A stretch of DNA of 64,000 nt from Burkholderiaceae bacterium (GTDB taxonomy: Bacteria > Pseudomonadota > Gammaproteobacteria > Burkholderiales > Burkholderiaceae_C). A program made the position numbers and the translations under genes. The stretch covers positions 265,894 to 329,893 of the forward strand of contig JACKLM010000005.1 of NCBI GenBank assembly GCA_024235895.1, read 5' to 3'. This document shows positions 54,469-63,433 of this stretch, one piece after another (the stretch's first letter is position 1; every line of letters starts with the position of its first letter). The notes below the pieces were generated by a model. It was not told where the DNA came from. It searched no databases and saw nothing but the letters and a program-made list of their open reading frames with translations.

Positions 54469-54476
54469 CGCATCGC

Positions 54477-55160
54477 TCAGCCCGCCAGCCGCAATGTGCG
54501 CGCGCAGCGCGCGGCCAGCGACTCGTCGTGCGTGACGACGACGAACGCGGTGCCGCGCTCGCGCGCCAGCGCCAGCATCAGCTCGAAGACCTGGTGCGCG
54601 GTCGCGCGGTCGAGGTTGCCGGTCGGCTCGTCGGCCAGCACGCAGGCCGGGCGCGTGACGAGCGCGCGCGCGATCGCCACCCGCTGGCGCTCGCCGCCCG
54701 ACAGCTGCGCCGGGTGGTGCGCCGTGCGCGCCGCCAGCCCGACCTGCGCCAGCGCGTCGACGGCCGTGGCGCGCGCCGCGGCCAGCGGCTGGCGGCGGAT
54801 GCGCAGCGGCATCGCGACGTTGTCCAGCGCGCTGAACTCGGGCAGCAGGTGGTGGAACTGGTAGACGAAGCCCAGGTGCAGGTTGCGCCACGCGCCCTGC
54901 TCGGCGGCGCCCATGGCGGCGAAGTCGCGCCCCATCAGCCGCACCCGGCCCCGCGTCGGCGCGTCCAGCCCGCCGAGCAGGTGCAGCAGCGTGCTCTTGC
55001 CCGACCCGGACGCGCCGACCACCGCCAGCGTCTCCCCCGCGGCCACGCTGAGGCTCAGCCCGCGCAGCACGGTGACGTCGATCGCGCCGGCGCCGCTGCC
55101 CTCGCGGAATCGCTTGTGCAGGTCCTCGGCGTCGAGCACCGGGGCGGCGGTCTCACTCAT
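54477..55160 (-). CDS. lolD: lipoprotein-releasing ABC transporter ATP-binding protein LolD
   Basis: 227 aa. Walker A VGASGSGKSTLLHLLGGLDA, Q-loop FVYQFHHLLPEFSALDNVAM (a LolD-typical stretch), signature AQLSGGERQRVAIARALVTR, Walker B VLADEPTGNLD. Drives detachment of outer-membrane lipoproteins from the inner membrane by the LolCDE complex. The start overlaps lolC by 8 bases. Confidence 0.96.
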   Translation of the reverse strand: MSETAAPVLDAEDLHKRFREGSGAGAIDVTVLRGLSLSVAAGETLAVVGASGSGKSTLLHLLGGLDAPTRGRVRLMGRDFAAMGAAEQGAWRNLHLGFVYQFHHLLPEFSALDNVAMPLRIRRQPLAAARATAVDALAQVGLAARTAHHPAQLSGGERQRVAIARALVTRPACVLADEPTGNLDRATAHQVFELMLALARERGTAFVVVTHDESLAARCARTLRLAG

Positions 55161-56406
55161 AGCGCAGCGCCTGCGCCGGGTCGACGCGGCTGGCGCGCCA
55201 GCTCGGGTAGATCGTCGCGACGAAGGCCAGCAGCAGCGCGACGACGACCACCGGCGCGATGTCGCCGGCCATCGGCTCGCTGGGCATCTGCGTGATCAGG
55301 TAGATGCTCCCGGGCAGGAAGGCCACGCCCAGCGCGCGCTCGATCGCCGGCACGATGACGTCGATGTTGAACGCCACCAGCAGCCCCAGCGCCAGCCCGC
55401 CGAAGGTGCCGATGATGCCGGCGGCCGCGCCCTGGACCATGAAGATGCCCATGATCGACCGCGGGCTGGCGCCCAGCGTGCGCAGGATCGCGATATCGGC
55501 GCGCTTGTCGGTCACCGTCATCACCAGCGTCGAGACGAGGTTGAACGCCGCCACCGCGATGATCAGCGTCAGGATGATGAACATCAGCCGCTTCTCGACC
55601 TGCACGGCGTCGAACCACTGGCGGTTGGTGCGCGTCCAGTCGCGCACCGTCAGCTCCGCCGGCAGCGCGGCGGCGAGCTCGCCGGCGACCGCGCGCGCCG
55701 CGTGCACGTCCGCCAGCCGCAGCTGCACCCCGGTGGCGCCGCCGGTGCGAAAGAGGCGCGCCGCGTCGTCCAGCGCGACGAGGGCGAGCGAGCTGTCGTA
55801 CTCGTAGTGGCCGGAGTCGAAGGTCCCGGCGACCGTGAAGGTCTTCAGCCGCGGCACCATCCCGGCCGGCGTCATCTGGCCGCCGGGCGCGTAGACGGTC
55901 ACCGCGTCGCCCGCGGCCACGCCGAGCTGGCGCGCCAGCTCGCTGCCGAGCACGACTTGCCAGGCGCCGGGCTGCAGCCGGCCGAGCAGCGCGCCCTCGG
56001 TGGCCGCCAGCGGCGTGACCTCGGCCTCGCGCGCCGGGTCGATGCCGCGCACGACGACGCCGCGCACGGCGTCGCCGCGCCCGAGCAGGGCCTGCGCGGC
56101 GACGAAGGGCGCGGCGCCGCGCACCTGCGGGTTGCGGCGTGCGGCCTCGGCGGTGGCCTGCCAGTCGGGCAGCGCCTCGCCCCAGGGGCCGAGGATCTCG
56201 ACATGCGCGACGACGCTGAGCATGCGGTCGCGCACCTCCTTCTGGAAGCCGTTCATCACCGACAGCACGATGATCAGCGCCGCCACCCCGAGCGCGATGC
56301 CGAGCATCGACACCCCGGAGATGAAGGAGATGAAGCCGTTGCGCCGCCCGGAGCGGCCGGCGCGCGTGTAGCGCCAGCCGACCTGCCATTCGTAGGGCCA
56401 GTCCAT
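55153..56406 (-). CDS. lolC: lipoprotein-releasing ABC transporter permease LolC
   Basis: 417 aa, four helices. N-terminal YEWQVGWRYTRAGRSGRRNG, FISFISGVSMLGIALGVAALII (helix 1), a large periplasmic domain, then FIILTLIIAVAAFNLVSTLV, IMGIFMVQGAAAGIIGTFGG and the C-terminal PSWRASRVDPAQALRYE, all family-typical. Works with LolD and a LolE-like partner or as a homodimer (LolF type); only one permease is present here. Confidence 0.94.
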   Translation of the reverse strand: MDWPYEWQVGWRYTRAGRSGRRNGFISFISGVSMLGIALGVAALIIVLSVMNGFQKEVRDRMLSVVAHVEILGPWGEALPDWQATAEAARRNPQVRGAAPFVAAQALLGRGDAVRGVVVRGIDPAREAEVTPLAATEGALLGRLQPGAWQVVLGSELARQLGVAAGDAVTVYAPGGQMTPAGMVPRLKTFTVAGTFDSGHYEYDSSLALVALDDAARLFRTGGATGVQLRLADVHAARAVAGELAAALPAELTVRDWTRTNRQWFDAVQVEKRLMFIILTLIIAVAAFNLVSTLVMTVTDKRADIAILRTLGASPRSIMGIFMVQGAAAGIIGTFGGLALGLLVAFNIDVIVPAIERALGVAFLPGSIYLITQMPSEPMAGDIAPVVVVALLLAFVATIYPSWRASRVDPAQALRYE

Positions 56407-56552
56407 GGCCGGCGATGCTAACGGCTGCGCCGGCCAGCGGCGTCGCACGCGCCGCGGCGCGCGCGTCGCGTGGCGGTGTCTGCCTTGTGCCCGACGCCCT
56501 GGCGTCGACCCCGTCGGCCGTCGCGCCGGGTGCGGCCGGGATAATCGGTCCG

Positions 56553-57485
56553 ATGCACCTGCTGATCCCGTTCGCCGCGCCGCTGTCCGACGCCGGGCGG
56601 CAGGCCTTGGGCGTACTGGCGCTGCCGCAGCTCGCGGCCTGGCTCGCCGGGGCGGCGCCGGCCGACGAAGACGCGCGCGACGAGGCCGACGCGCTGAGCC
56701 TGAGCCCGCCGCACGAGCGCGCGCTCGCGCGCCTGGTCGGGCTGGCCGGCGGCGACGGCGCGCTGCCCTGGGCCGCGTGGCAGGCCGCGCGCGACGGCGT
56801 CGACGCGGCCGACCATGCCTGGGCGCTGCTGACGCCGGCGCACTGGCACCTGGGCACCGACCAGCTGACGATGCGCGACCCGCTGGACCTGCAGCTCGAC
56901 GAGCCCGGATCGCGCGCGCTGCTGGACGCCGTGCGCGACCTGTTCGAGACCGAGGGCTACGCCGTCGCCTGGGGCGCGCCGACGCGCTGGTACCTGGCGC
57001 ACGGATCGCTGGCCGACCTGCGCAGCGCATCGCCCGACCGCGTCATCGGCCGCAATGTCGACCCCTGGCTGCCCCCGGGGCCCGAGGCGCGGCGGCTGCG
57101 CCGGCTGCAAAACGAGGTCCAGATGCGGCTGCACGAGCACCCGCTGAACGCCGCGCGCGAGGCGCAGGGGCTGCCCGCCGTCAACTCGGTCTGGATCAGC
57201 GGCTGCGGCGCGGCGCAGGCCACGCGCTGGCCCGCGGGGCTGGTCGTCGACGACCGGCTGCGCCGCCCTGCGCTGGGCGAGGACTGGGACGCCTGGGTCG
57301 CCGCCTGGCAGGCGCTGGACGCCGACGCGGTGGCGCGGCTGCGCGGCGCCGGCGAGGGCGCCACGCTCACGCTGTGCGGCGAGCGCGCCGCGCTGACGTT
57401 GCGCGGCGGCGGCGGGACGGCCTGGCAGCGGCTGCGCGCGCACTGGCGCCGCGCCGACCCGCGCGCGCTGCTGGAGACGCTGTGA
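56553..57485 (+). CDS. RpfE-like / phosphoglycerate-mutase-annotated protein
   Basis: 310 aa cytosolic protein beginning MHLLIPFAAPLSDAGRQAL. It carries TPAHWHLGTDQLTMRDP, a WYLAHGSL block, and RLRRLQNEVQMRLHEHPLN and NSVWISGCG, shared with proteins called RpfE or phosphoglycerate mutase-like that sit upstream of recJ in Xanthomonas and betaproteobacteria. Catalytic function is unproven. The ATG at 56553 was chosen over the open frame from 56415, which lacks a ribosome site. recJ starts 40 bases downstream. Confidence 0.75.
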   Translation: MHLLIPFAAPLSDAGRQALGVLALPQLAAWLAGAAPADEDARDEADALSLSPPHERALARLVGLAGGDGALPWAAWQAARDGVDAADHAWALLTPAHWHLGTDQLTMRDPLDLQLDEPGSRALLDAVRDLFETEGYAVAWGAPTRWYLAHGSLADLRSASPDRVIGRNVDPWLPPGPEARRLRRLQNEVQMRLHEHPLNAAREAQGLPAVNSVWISGCGAAQATRWPAGLVVDDRLRRPALGEDWDAWVAAWQALDADAVARLRGAGEGATLTLCGERAALTLRGGGGTAWQRLRAHWRRADPRALLETL

Positions 57486-57525
57486 ACGAACCGACATGCC
57501 GCGGCGGGGCCGTGGCGCGGACGCC

Positions 57526-59253
57526 ATGACGAGGCTGCAGCAGCGCGACGTCCCGCCGCGCACCGCGTTCGCGCTGGAACAGGCCGGCGTGCACCCGCTG
57601 CTGGCGCGGCTGCTGGCGGCGCGCGGCGTGCGGTCGGCCGACGAGCTCGACGATGCGCTGGCGCGGCTGCTGCCGCCCGAGACGCTCGCCGGCGCCGCCG
57701 ACGCCGGCCGGCTGCTGGCCGACGCGGTCGCCGCGGGCGAGCGCATCTGCATCGTCGCCGACTACGACTGCGACGGCGCCACCGCGTGCGCGGTCGCACT
57801 GCGCGGGCTGGCGATGCTCGGCGCCGCGCCCGGCACGCTGGGCTATGTCGTGCCCGACCGCGCGCGCCACGGCTACGGGCTGACGCCGGCGATCGTCGAG
57901 CTGGCGCAGGCGCAGCGCCCGGCGCTGCTGGTGACGGTGGACAACGGCATCGCCAGCGTCGACGGCGTCGCCCATGCCCGGGCGCTGGGCATGCGCGTGA
58001 TCGTGACCGACCACCACCTGCCGGCGGTCGACGCCGCCGGCGTGGCGCTGCTGCCGCCGGCCGACGCCGTCGTCGACCCGAGCCAGCCGGGATGCGGATT
58101 CGCGAGCAAGGCGATCGCCGGCGTCGGCGTCATGTTCTACGTGCTGCTGGCCGCGCGCGCCGAGCTGCGCGCGCGCGGCGCCTTCGACGCCGGCGCGCAG
58201 CCGCGGCTGGACGCGCTGCTGGACCTGGTCGCACTCGGCACCGTGGCCGACGTCGTGCGGCTGGACGCCAACAACCGGCGCCTGGTCGCGCAGGGGCTGC
58301 GTCGCATCCGAGCCGGGCGCATGCAGCCGGGGGTGGCGGCGCTGTTCGCCGCCGCCGGGCGCGACCCGCGGCGCGCGGCCGGCTTCGACCTCGGGTTCGC
58401 GCTCGGCCCGCGCATCAATGCCGCCGGGCGGCTGGCGGACATGACGCTGGGCATCGAGTGCCTGCTCGCCGACGACCCGGCGCGCGCCGCCGAGCTGGCG
58501 CAGCAGCTCGACGCCATCAACCGCGAGCGGCGCGAGGTCGAGGCCGGCATGCGCGCGCAGGCCGAGGCGCTGGTCGAGCGGCTGCAGGCGCTGGCGGGCC
58601 GCGGCGAGGCGGGCGCCGCGGTCGCGCTGTACGACCCCGGCTTCCACGAGGGTGTGGTCGGCATCGTCGCCGGGCGGCTGAAGGACAGGCTGCACCGGCC
58701 GACCTTCGTCTTCGCGCGCGGTGCCGACGGCCGGCTCAAGGGATCCGGGCGGTCGATCCCGGGCTTCCATCTGCGCGACGCGCTCGACCTGGTGGCCAAG
58801 CGCCACCCCGGCGTGCTGCTGCGCTTCGGCGGCCACGCGATGGCGGCCGGGTGCACGATCGACGAGGCCGCGTTCGCGACCTTCGACGCCGCGCTGCAGG
58901 CGGTGGCCGCCGAGTGGCTGGACGCCGCGACGCTGACGCGCACGCTGCCGACCGACGGGCCGCTGGCGCTGCAGTGGTTCAACGCCGAGACGGCGGCGCT
59001 GCTCGACGCCCAGGTCTGGGGCCCGGGCTTCGAGCCGCCGGTGTTCTGCGACGAGGTCGAGGTGCTGGCGCAGCGGCTGGTCGGCGACAAGCACCTGAAG
59101 CTGCGCGTTCGCCACGCCGGCCAGCTGCGCGACGCGATCTGGTTCGGCCATGCCGACCCGCTGCCGGCGCGCGCGCGGCTGGCCTACCGGCTGGCGCTGG
59201 ACGAGTGGCAGGGGCAGCAGCGGGTCCAGATGGTGGTGGAGGCGGCAGGGTGA
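57526..59253 (+). CDS. recJ: single-stranded-DNA-specific exonuclease RecJ
   Basis: 575 aa. DHH phosphoesterase motifs: VADYDCDGATACAVALRGL (motif I), NGI in VTVDNGIASVDG, VTDHHLP (DHH), VALGTVADVVRL, and the DHHA1 domain with LKGSGRSIPGFHLRDAL and FGGHAMAAGCTIDEAAFATF. Degrades single-stranded DNA 5' to 3' in recombination and mismatch repair. Start MTRLQQRDVPPR at 57526. Confidence 0.96.
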   Translation: MTRLQQRDVPPRTAFALEQAGVHPLLARLLAARGVRSADELDDALARLLPPETLAGAADAGRLLADAVAAGERICIVADYDCDGATACAVALRGLAMLGAAPGTLGYVVPDRARHGYGLTPAIVELAQAQRPALLVTVDNGIASVDGVAHARALGMRVIVTDHHLPAVDAAGVALLPPADAVVDPSQPGCGFASKAIAGVGVMFYVLLAARAELRARGAFDAGAQPRLDALLDLVALGTVADVVRLDANNRRLVAQGLRRIRAGRMQPGVAALFAAAGRDPRRAAGFDLGFALGPRINAAGRLADMTLGIECLLADDPARAAELAQQLDAINRERREVEAGMRAQAEALVERLQALAGRGEAGAAVALYDPGFHEGVVGIVAGRLKDRLHRPTFVFARGADGRLKGSGRSIPGFHLRDALDLVAKRHPGVLLRFGGHAMAAGCTIDEAAFATFDAALQAVAAEWLDAATLTRTLPTDGPLALQWFNAETAALLDAQVWGPGFEPPVFCDEVEVLAQRLVGDKHLKLRVRHAGQLRDAIWFGHADPLPARARLAYRLALDEWQGQQRVQMVVEAAG

Positions 59254-59366
59254 GCGCGGGCCCATGATCGCCCCCGCGGCCACCGAACGCCGCGGGTCTG
59301 CCCGGGCGTCATTGCGGCGCCCTGCAGGTAAGATTCCTGCTCGTCATTCCTGCCGCGAGGCGCGTC

Positions 59367-59657
59367 ATGCTCGTGACCGGGAAGGGCCAAGTCACCATCC
59401 CCAAGCACATCCGGGATGCTGCTGGCGTCGCGCCCGGCAGCGAGGTGTCGTTCAGCCTGGAGGGCAGCAAGATCGTCATCACGCCGGTCGCCATGGGCGT
59501 GAAGGGCGACCGGCGCGCCAGGCTGCGCGCGGCCGCGGCCCGGGTTCGTCGCAGCATGAGCCCCGAGTTCCAGCAACTCGGCGCCGATGAGATCATGGAC
59601 TTCCTTCGCGGCGACCAAGCCGCCAGCACCCCAGGCCTGCGCCGTGGCCGTCGTTAG
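59367..59657 (+). CDS. AbrB/VapB-type antitoxin
   Basis: 96 aa. N-terminal swapped-hairpin DNA-binding domain (MLVTGKGQVTIPKHIRDAAG, VAPGSEVSFSLEGSKIVITP) and a C-terminal tail (SPEFQQLGADEIMDFLRGD) of the kind that binds a PIN toxin. The PIN gene overlaps its stop by 14 bases. With the toxin truncated, this antitoxin is probably an orphan. Confidence 0.88.
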   Translation: MLVTGKGQVTIPKHIRDAAGVAPGSEVSFSLEGSKIVITPVAMGVKGDRRARLRAAAARVRRSMSPEFQQLGADEIMDFLRGDQAASTPGLRRGRR

Positions 59658-60144
59658 CCTCTCGAGCTACGACGGCAGTGCCGGCACCCTCGTCGACACC
59701 AACGTCTGGGCCGACTGCATCGACGAGGCGAGCCCATGGCATGAATGGGCCATCGAGCAGCTGCAGCTCTGCAGCGAGCGCTCGCCGCTTCACGTCAATA
59801 TCGTCGTCTTCACGGAACTGCTCGTTCCGGGACCGAGCGTCCGGGACCTGGACGCAATGCTGGACGTGTACGAGACCTCGCGCACGCCATTGCCATGGGC
59901 CTGTGCCTCGCTGGCCGCTGCCGCGTTCGCGCTCTACCGCCGAAGAGGTGGCGCCAGGCACCGACCAGCGGCGACATCCGGCGCCGGCCGCGGCCAACGT
60001 GACGGCCCGGCGGGCGCTCACGCGGCGGGTATCGCGCGCATCGCGTCGAAGACCTTCGGCGCATCGTACCCCGCCAGGCAGGGCATCAGGCTATCCAGCG
60101 GGCTGCGCGTGCCGCCGGCCGCGACCTTCAGGACGTGCGTGTAG
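59644..60144 (+). pseudogene. PIN-domain (VapC-like) toxin, C-terminal part lost
   Basis: A GTG start at 59644 gives VAVVSLSSYDGSAGTLVDTN VWADCIDEASPW (first Asp of the PIN active site), then VFTELLVPG with the Glu. After about residue 100 (AAFALYRRRGGAR, nt 59958) the sequence no longer resembles a VapC and runs into the 3' end of the integron integrase gene. The second Asp-rich half of the active site is missing, so the toxin should be inactive. Confidence 0.75.
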
Positions 60145-61073
60145 ATCATCGTCGTGCTGACGTCGCTGTGGCCGAGCAGCTCCTGCACGGTGCGGATGTC
60201 GGTGCCGGACTGCAGCAGGTGGGTCGCGAAGGCGTGGCGAAGCGTGTGCGGCGTGGCCGGGCGGTCGATGCCGGCGGCCAGCACGGCGCGTTTGAAGGCG
60301 CGCTGGAAGGTCTGGTCGAACAGGTGGTGCCGGCGCACGACGCCGGTGCGCGGGCATACCGAGTGCCCGGCCTGCGGGAAGACCCAGAACCACGCCCACG
60401 ACGCGCCGGCGCGCGGGTATTTGCGCTCCAGCGCATCGGGCATCTGCACGCCGCCGCGGCCGGCGCGGGCGTCGGCCTCCCACAGCACGCGCGCGCGCTG
60501 CATCTGCTGGCGCAGGCCGGGCGCGAGCGTGGCCGGCAGCATCACGACGCGGTCCTTGCCGCCCTTGCCGCTGCGCACGATGACGACGCGGCGGTCGAAC
60601 TCGACATCCTTGACGCGCAGCTGCAGCGCCTCGGCGATGCGCATGCCGGTGCCGTAAAGCAGCTGCGCCAGCACGCCGTCCGTGCCCTCGAGCAGCGCCA
60701 GCACGGCCGCCACCTCGGCCGGCGTCAGCACCACCGGCAACCGCGGCTTGCGCTGCGGGCGGCCGATGGCGTCCATCCACGGCAGATGCTGGCCGAGCAC
60801 CTGCTGGTAGAGAAACAGCAGCGCCGACAGCGCCTGCCGGTGCGTCGACACCGACACCCCGCGCTCGCCGGACAGCCAGGACAGAAAGGCCTCCACCTGC
60901 GGCCCGCCCATCTCGCGCGGATGCCGCCGGCCGTGGAAGCGCACGAACGCGCGGATCCAGTGGACGTAGGCCTGCTCCGTGCGTAAGCTGTAATGGAGGT
61001 AGCGGATGCGCTCGCGCACCTGGTCCAGCAGGCGCGGTGCGACGGGGGCGCGAGCGGCGGGAGGGGTGATCAT
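60018..61073 (-). CDS. intI: integron integrase IntI
   Basis: 351 aa tyrosine recombinase. N-terminal SAM-like domain (RTEQAYVHWIRAFVRFHGRR HPREM), catalytic Arg in GTGMRIAEAL, Lys in RSGKGGKDRVV, HTLRHAFATHLLQ (His-x-x-Arg), GHSDVSTTMIYTHV with the Tyr nucleophile. The IntI-specific extra region is present between them: MPDALERKYPRAG and WAWFWVFPQAG. Catalyses attI x attC recombination to capture cassettes. The ATG at 61073 (MITPPAAR) is preferred over 61097, because a LexA box overlaps the latter. Confidence 0.95.
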   Translation of the reverse strand: MITPPAARAPVAPRLLDQVRERIRYLHYSLRTEQAYVHWIRAFVRFHGRRHPREMGGPQVEAFLSWLSGERGVSVSTHRQALSALLFLYQQVLGQHLPWMDAIGRPQRKPRLPVVLTPAEVAAVLALLEGTDGVLAQLLYGTGMRIAEALQLRVKDVEFDRRVVIVRSGKGGKDRVVMLPATLAPGLRQQMQRARVLWEADARAGRGGVQMPDALERKYPRAGASWAWFWVFPQAGHSVCPRTGVVRRHHLFDQTFQRAFKRAVLAAGIDRPATPHTLRHAFATHLLQSGTDIRTVQELLGHSDVSTTMIYTHVLKVAAGGTRSPLDSLMPCLAGYDAPKVFDAMRAIPAA

Positions 61074-61085
61074 GGCAGCCCGAAG

Positions 61086-61101
61086 CTGTATGCCCATACA
61101 G
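61086..61101 (-). promoter_or_regulatory. LexA (SOS) box of intI
   Basis: CTGTATGCCCATACAG matches CTG-N10-CAG with perfect 7-bp arms. It lies 13-28 bases before the preferred intI start, in the position of known SOS-controlled integron integrases. Confidence 0.85.
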
Positions 61102-61170
61102 CATACGACGCGAGCCCCGCGGAGGCAAGCGCGCGACAGTCCCTCCTTCGGGGGAACGCTGCGCCCCTAT

Positions 61171-61242
61171 CCGGATACGGGCGCAGAATCGCGCCACGAT
61201 CCGGATAGGGGCGCGGAATTGCGCCCGAGAACACGTTGAACT
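61171..61242. other. candidate attI site
   Basis: Two direct repeats, 61171-61196 and 61201-61226 (23 of 26 identical, 30-base period), stand before GTTGAAC at 61236-61242, which fits the core GTTRRRY. attI sites carry direct IntI-binding repeats of this kind. A 16-bp perfect inverted repeat overlaps them (61162-61177 with 61200-61215). Located between intI and the next module, as expected. Confidence 0.6.
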
Positions 61243-61356
61243 AAACCGCTGACGCGGTAGCGGTTCACGCCGGCGAACGGTTGCGAGACAGACGCCGCGA
61301 CGTCCTCCACTCTCGATCCTGCGGGCAGGTGCCCGCGATCGAACCGGAGGACGCAC

Positions 61357-62229
61357 ATGACACCGCTTCGTCAACGCATGCTCGACGCGCTCGAGTTGCG
61401 CGGCATGGCCGCGCGCACCCGCGAGGCCTACATCGACGCCGTCGCACGGCTGGCCCGCCACTACGGGCGCAGTCCGGACGTGCTGAGCGCCACGGAAGTG
61501 CGGCAGTACCTGCTGCACCTGCTGCGCGAGCGGCATCTCGCCCGCTCGAGCGTCAACCAGTACGGCTGCGCGTACCGCTTCCTGTACGGCAGCGTGCTCG
61601 GGCTGGACGGCGAGCGCTTCCAGATCCCGCTGGCGCCGGCGCCGCAGCGGCTGCCCGAGATCCTCTCGCGCCAGGAGATCGCGCGGCTGTTCGCCGCCGC
61701 GTGCCACGACAAGGCACGCAGCTTCCTGATGCTGGCCTACGGCACCGGGCTGCGGCTGTCGGAGCTGTGCGCGCTGCGGGTGGCCGACATCGACAGCGCG
61801 GCCGACCGCATGTGCATCCGTGTCGTGCAGGGCAAGGGTGCGAAGGACCGCTACGTGCCATTGGCCCCCGACGTGCTCGCGCTGCTGCGCCGCTGGTGGC
61901 GCACGGCACGCCCGGCGCCGTGGCTGTTCGCTGCCGCACGCGACAGCGGCCGTCAGCTCGACCCCAAGACCCCGCAACGCTGGTACCGCGGCGCCGCCGC
62001 GCGCGCCGGCATCACCAAGCGAGGCGGCATCCACGGCCTGCGCCACGCCTGGGCCACGCACCTGCTGGAAGCGGGCGTGGACCTGTACAGCCTGCAGCAG
62101 TGGCTCGGCCACGGCCACATCGGCACCACCACGCGCTACCTGCACCTGGCGCGGCCGGACGCACCCGACGGCGTTCGGCGCGAGCCGCTGAACCTGCTCG
62201 GCGCCTTGCCGCCGCCGACCGTGCACTGA
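61357..62229 (+). CDS. tyrosine recombinase of the IS91-like element
   Basis: 290 aa XerC/D-like recombinase. N-terminal core-binding region (RTREAYIDAVARLARHYG), then Arg in GTGLRLSELCALRV, Lys near VVQGKGAKDRYVPL, HGLRHAWATHLLEAG (HxxR), GHGHIGTTTRYLHL with the Tyr. Lacks the IntI-specific insert of the integrase at 60018. Many IS91-like elements carry such a gene directly before tnpA; it starts 8 bases before the transposase at its other end. Confidence 0.93.
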   Translation: MTPLRQRMLDALELRGMAARTREAYIDAVARLARHYGRSPDVLSATEVRQYLLHLLRERHLARSSVNQYGCAYRFLYGSVLGLDGERFQIPLAPAPQRLPEILSRQEIARLFAAACHDKARSFLMLAYGTGLRLSELCALRVADIDSAADRMCIRVVQGKGAKDRYVPLAPDVLALLRRWWRTARPAPWLFAAARDSGRQLDPKTPQRWYRGAAARAGITKRGGIHGLRHAWATHLLEAGVDLYSLQQWLGHGHIGTTTRYLHLARPDAPDGVRREPLNLLGALPPPTVH

Positions 62230-62236
62230 AGCGGCC

Positions 62237-63433
62237 ATGGCCGTCGAGCTGGCCGAGGTGCTGCGGCACTTCGGCGCGGGCTGGCTCGCCCGGCACGGCC
62301 TGAACACAACGCAGGCCCGCGCCTGGCGCGCGATCGTCGGATGCCGCACGCCGGCGCTGGGCGGCCAGCGCCTGTGCTGCGAGCGCTGCGGCGCCGAGGG
62401 CTGGCGCTGGCACTCGTGCCGCAACCGCCACTGCCCGCGCTGCGGCAGCCGCCAGCGCCAGGCCTGGCGCGCCGCGCGGATGACCGAACTGCTCGACGTC
62501 CCGTACGCCCACCTCGTGTTCACGCTGCCGCACGAACTGAACGCCCTGGCGGCCGTGCACGCGCGCTGGGTGTGCGAGACGCTGCTGCAGTGCACCGCCG
62601 CCACCTTGACCGCGTTCGCCGCCGACGAACGCTGGCTGGGCGGCATCGGCGGCTTCACGCTCGTGCTGCACACCTGGACGCAGGACCTGCGGCGCCACCT
62701 GCACGTGCACGCGTTGATGGCCTGCGGCGCGCTGGCCGGCGACGCCGAGCGGGCGCCGCGCTGGGTCGAGCCGAAGCGCTCCAGGCGCTTCCTGTTCCCG
62801 GTGCACGCGCTGTCGCGTGTGTTCAGAGGCAAGTTCCTCGCCGCGCTGCAGCGGGCCGAGGCCGACGGCACGCTCGCGCGCGACCCGGCCGCCGGCGGTG
62901 CCGGGCGAGCGCAGCGGCGCCGGGCGCTGCTGCGGCGCGACTGGGTCGTGTACGCCAAGTCGCCGCTGGCCGGACCGGCGGCGGTGCTGGACTACCTGAG
63001 CCGCTATACGCACCGCACCGCCATCGGCGCGGAGCGGCTCGTGGCCATCCGCGGCGAGCAGGTGCTGCTGCGGGTGCGGGCCGACGACCGCGGTGGCAAG
63101 CGCGTCGTCGCCATCGACGGCCGGCAGTTCGTCGGCCGCTTCCTGCAGCATGTGCTGCCCGCCGGGTTCAAGCGCATCCGCCACTACGGCTGGCTGGCGC
63201 CGGCGGCCAAGGCCAGGCGGCTGGCGCTGGCGCGCCGGCTGCTGGCGATGCCGCCACCGAACCCGCGCGCGGCCGAGGACACGCGCGCGTTCATGCAACG
63301 CGTGGCCGCCATCGACATCGACCGCTGCCCGTACTGCCGCAGCGGACGTTGGCGCTGTGTGGAAGCGCTGCCGGCCGACCCGGCTGTGCTGCGGACGATC
63401 GCTGCGGCCTGCCGAGGGCCGCCGCAGCCATGA
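62237..63433 (+). CDS. IS91-family transposase
   Basis: 398 aa. N-terminal zinc finger (LCCERCGAEGWRWHSCRNRH, CPRCGSRQRQ), the HUH motif in LRRHLHVHALMACG, and the double tyrosine YLSRY in LDYLSRYTHRTAIGAERL (two Tyr four residues apart as in IS91 TnpA). A Cys-rich C-terminus DRCPYCRSGRWRC follows. Nicks single-stranded ends for rolling-circle-type transposition. Full length and without frameshift, so the element may be active. Confidence 0.94.
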   Translation: MAVELAEVLRHFGAGWLARHGLNTTQARAWRAIVGCRTPALGGQRLCCERCGAEGWRWHSCRNRHCPRCGSRQRQAWRAARMTELLDVPYAHLVFTLPHELNALAAVHARWVCETLLQCTAATLTAFAADERWLGGIGGFTLVLHTWTQDLRRHLHVHALMACGALAGDAERAPRWVEPKRSRRFLFPVHALSRVFRGKFLAALQRAEADGTLARDPAAGGAGRAQRRRALLRRDWVVYAKSPLAGPAAVLDYLSRYTHRTAIGAERLVAIRGEQVLLRVRADDRGGKRVVAIDGRQFVGRFLQHVLPAGFKRIRHYGWLAPAAKARRLALARRLLAMPPPNPRAAEDTRAFMQRVAAIDIDRCPYCRSGRWRCVEALPADPAVLRTIAAACRGPPQP

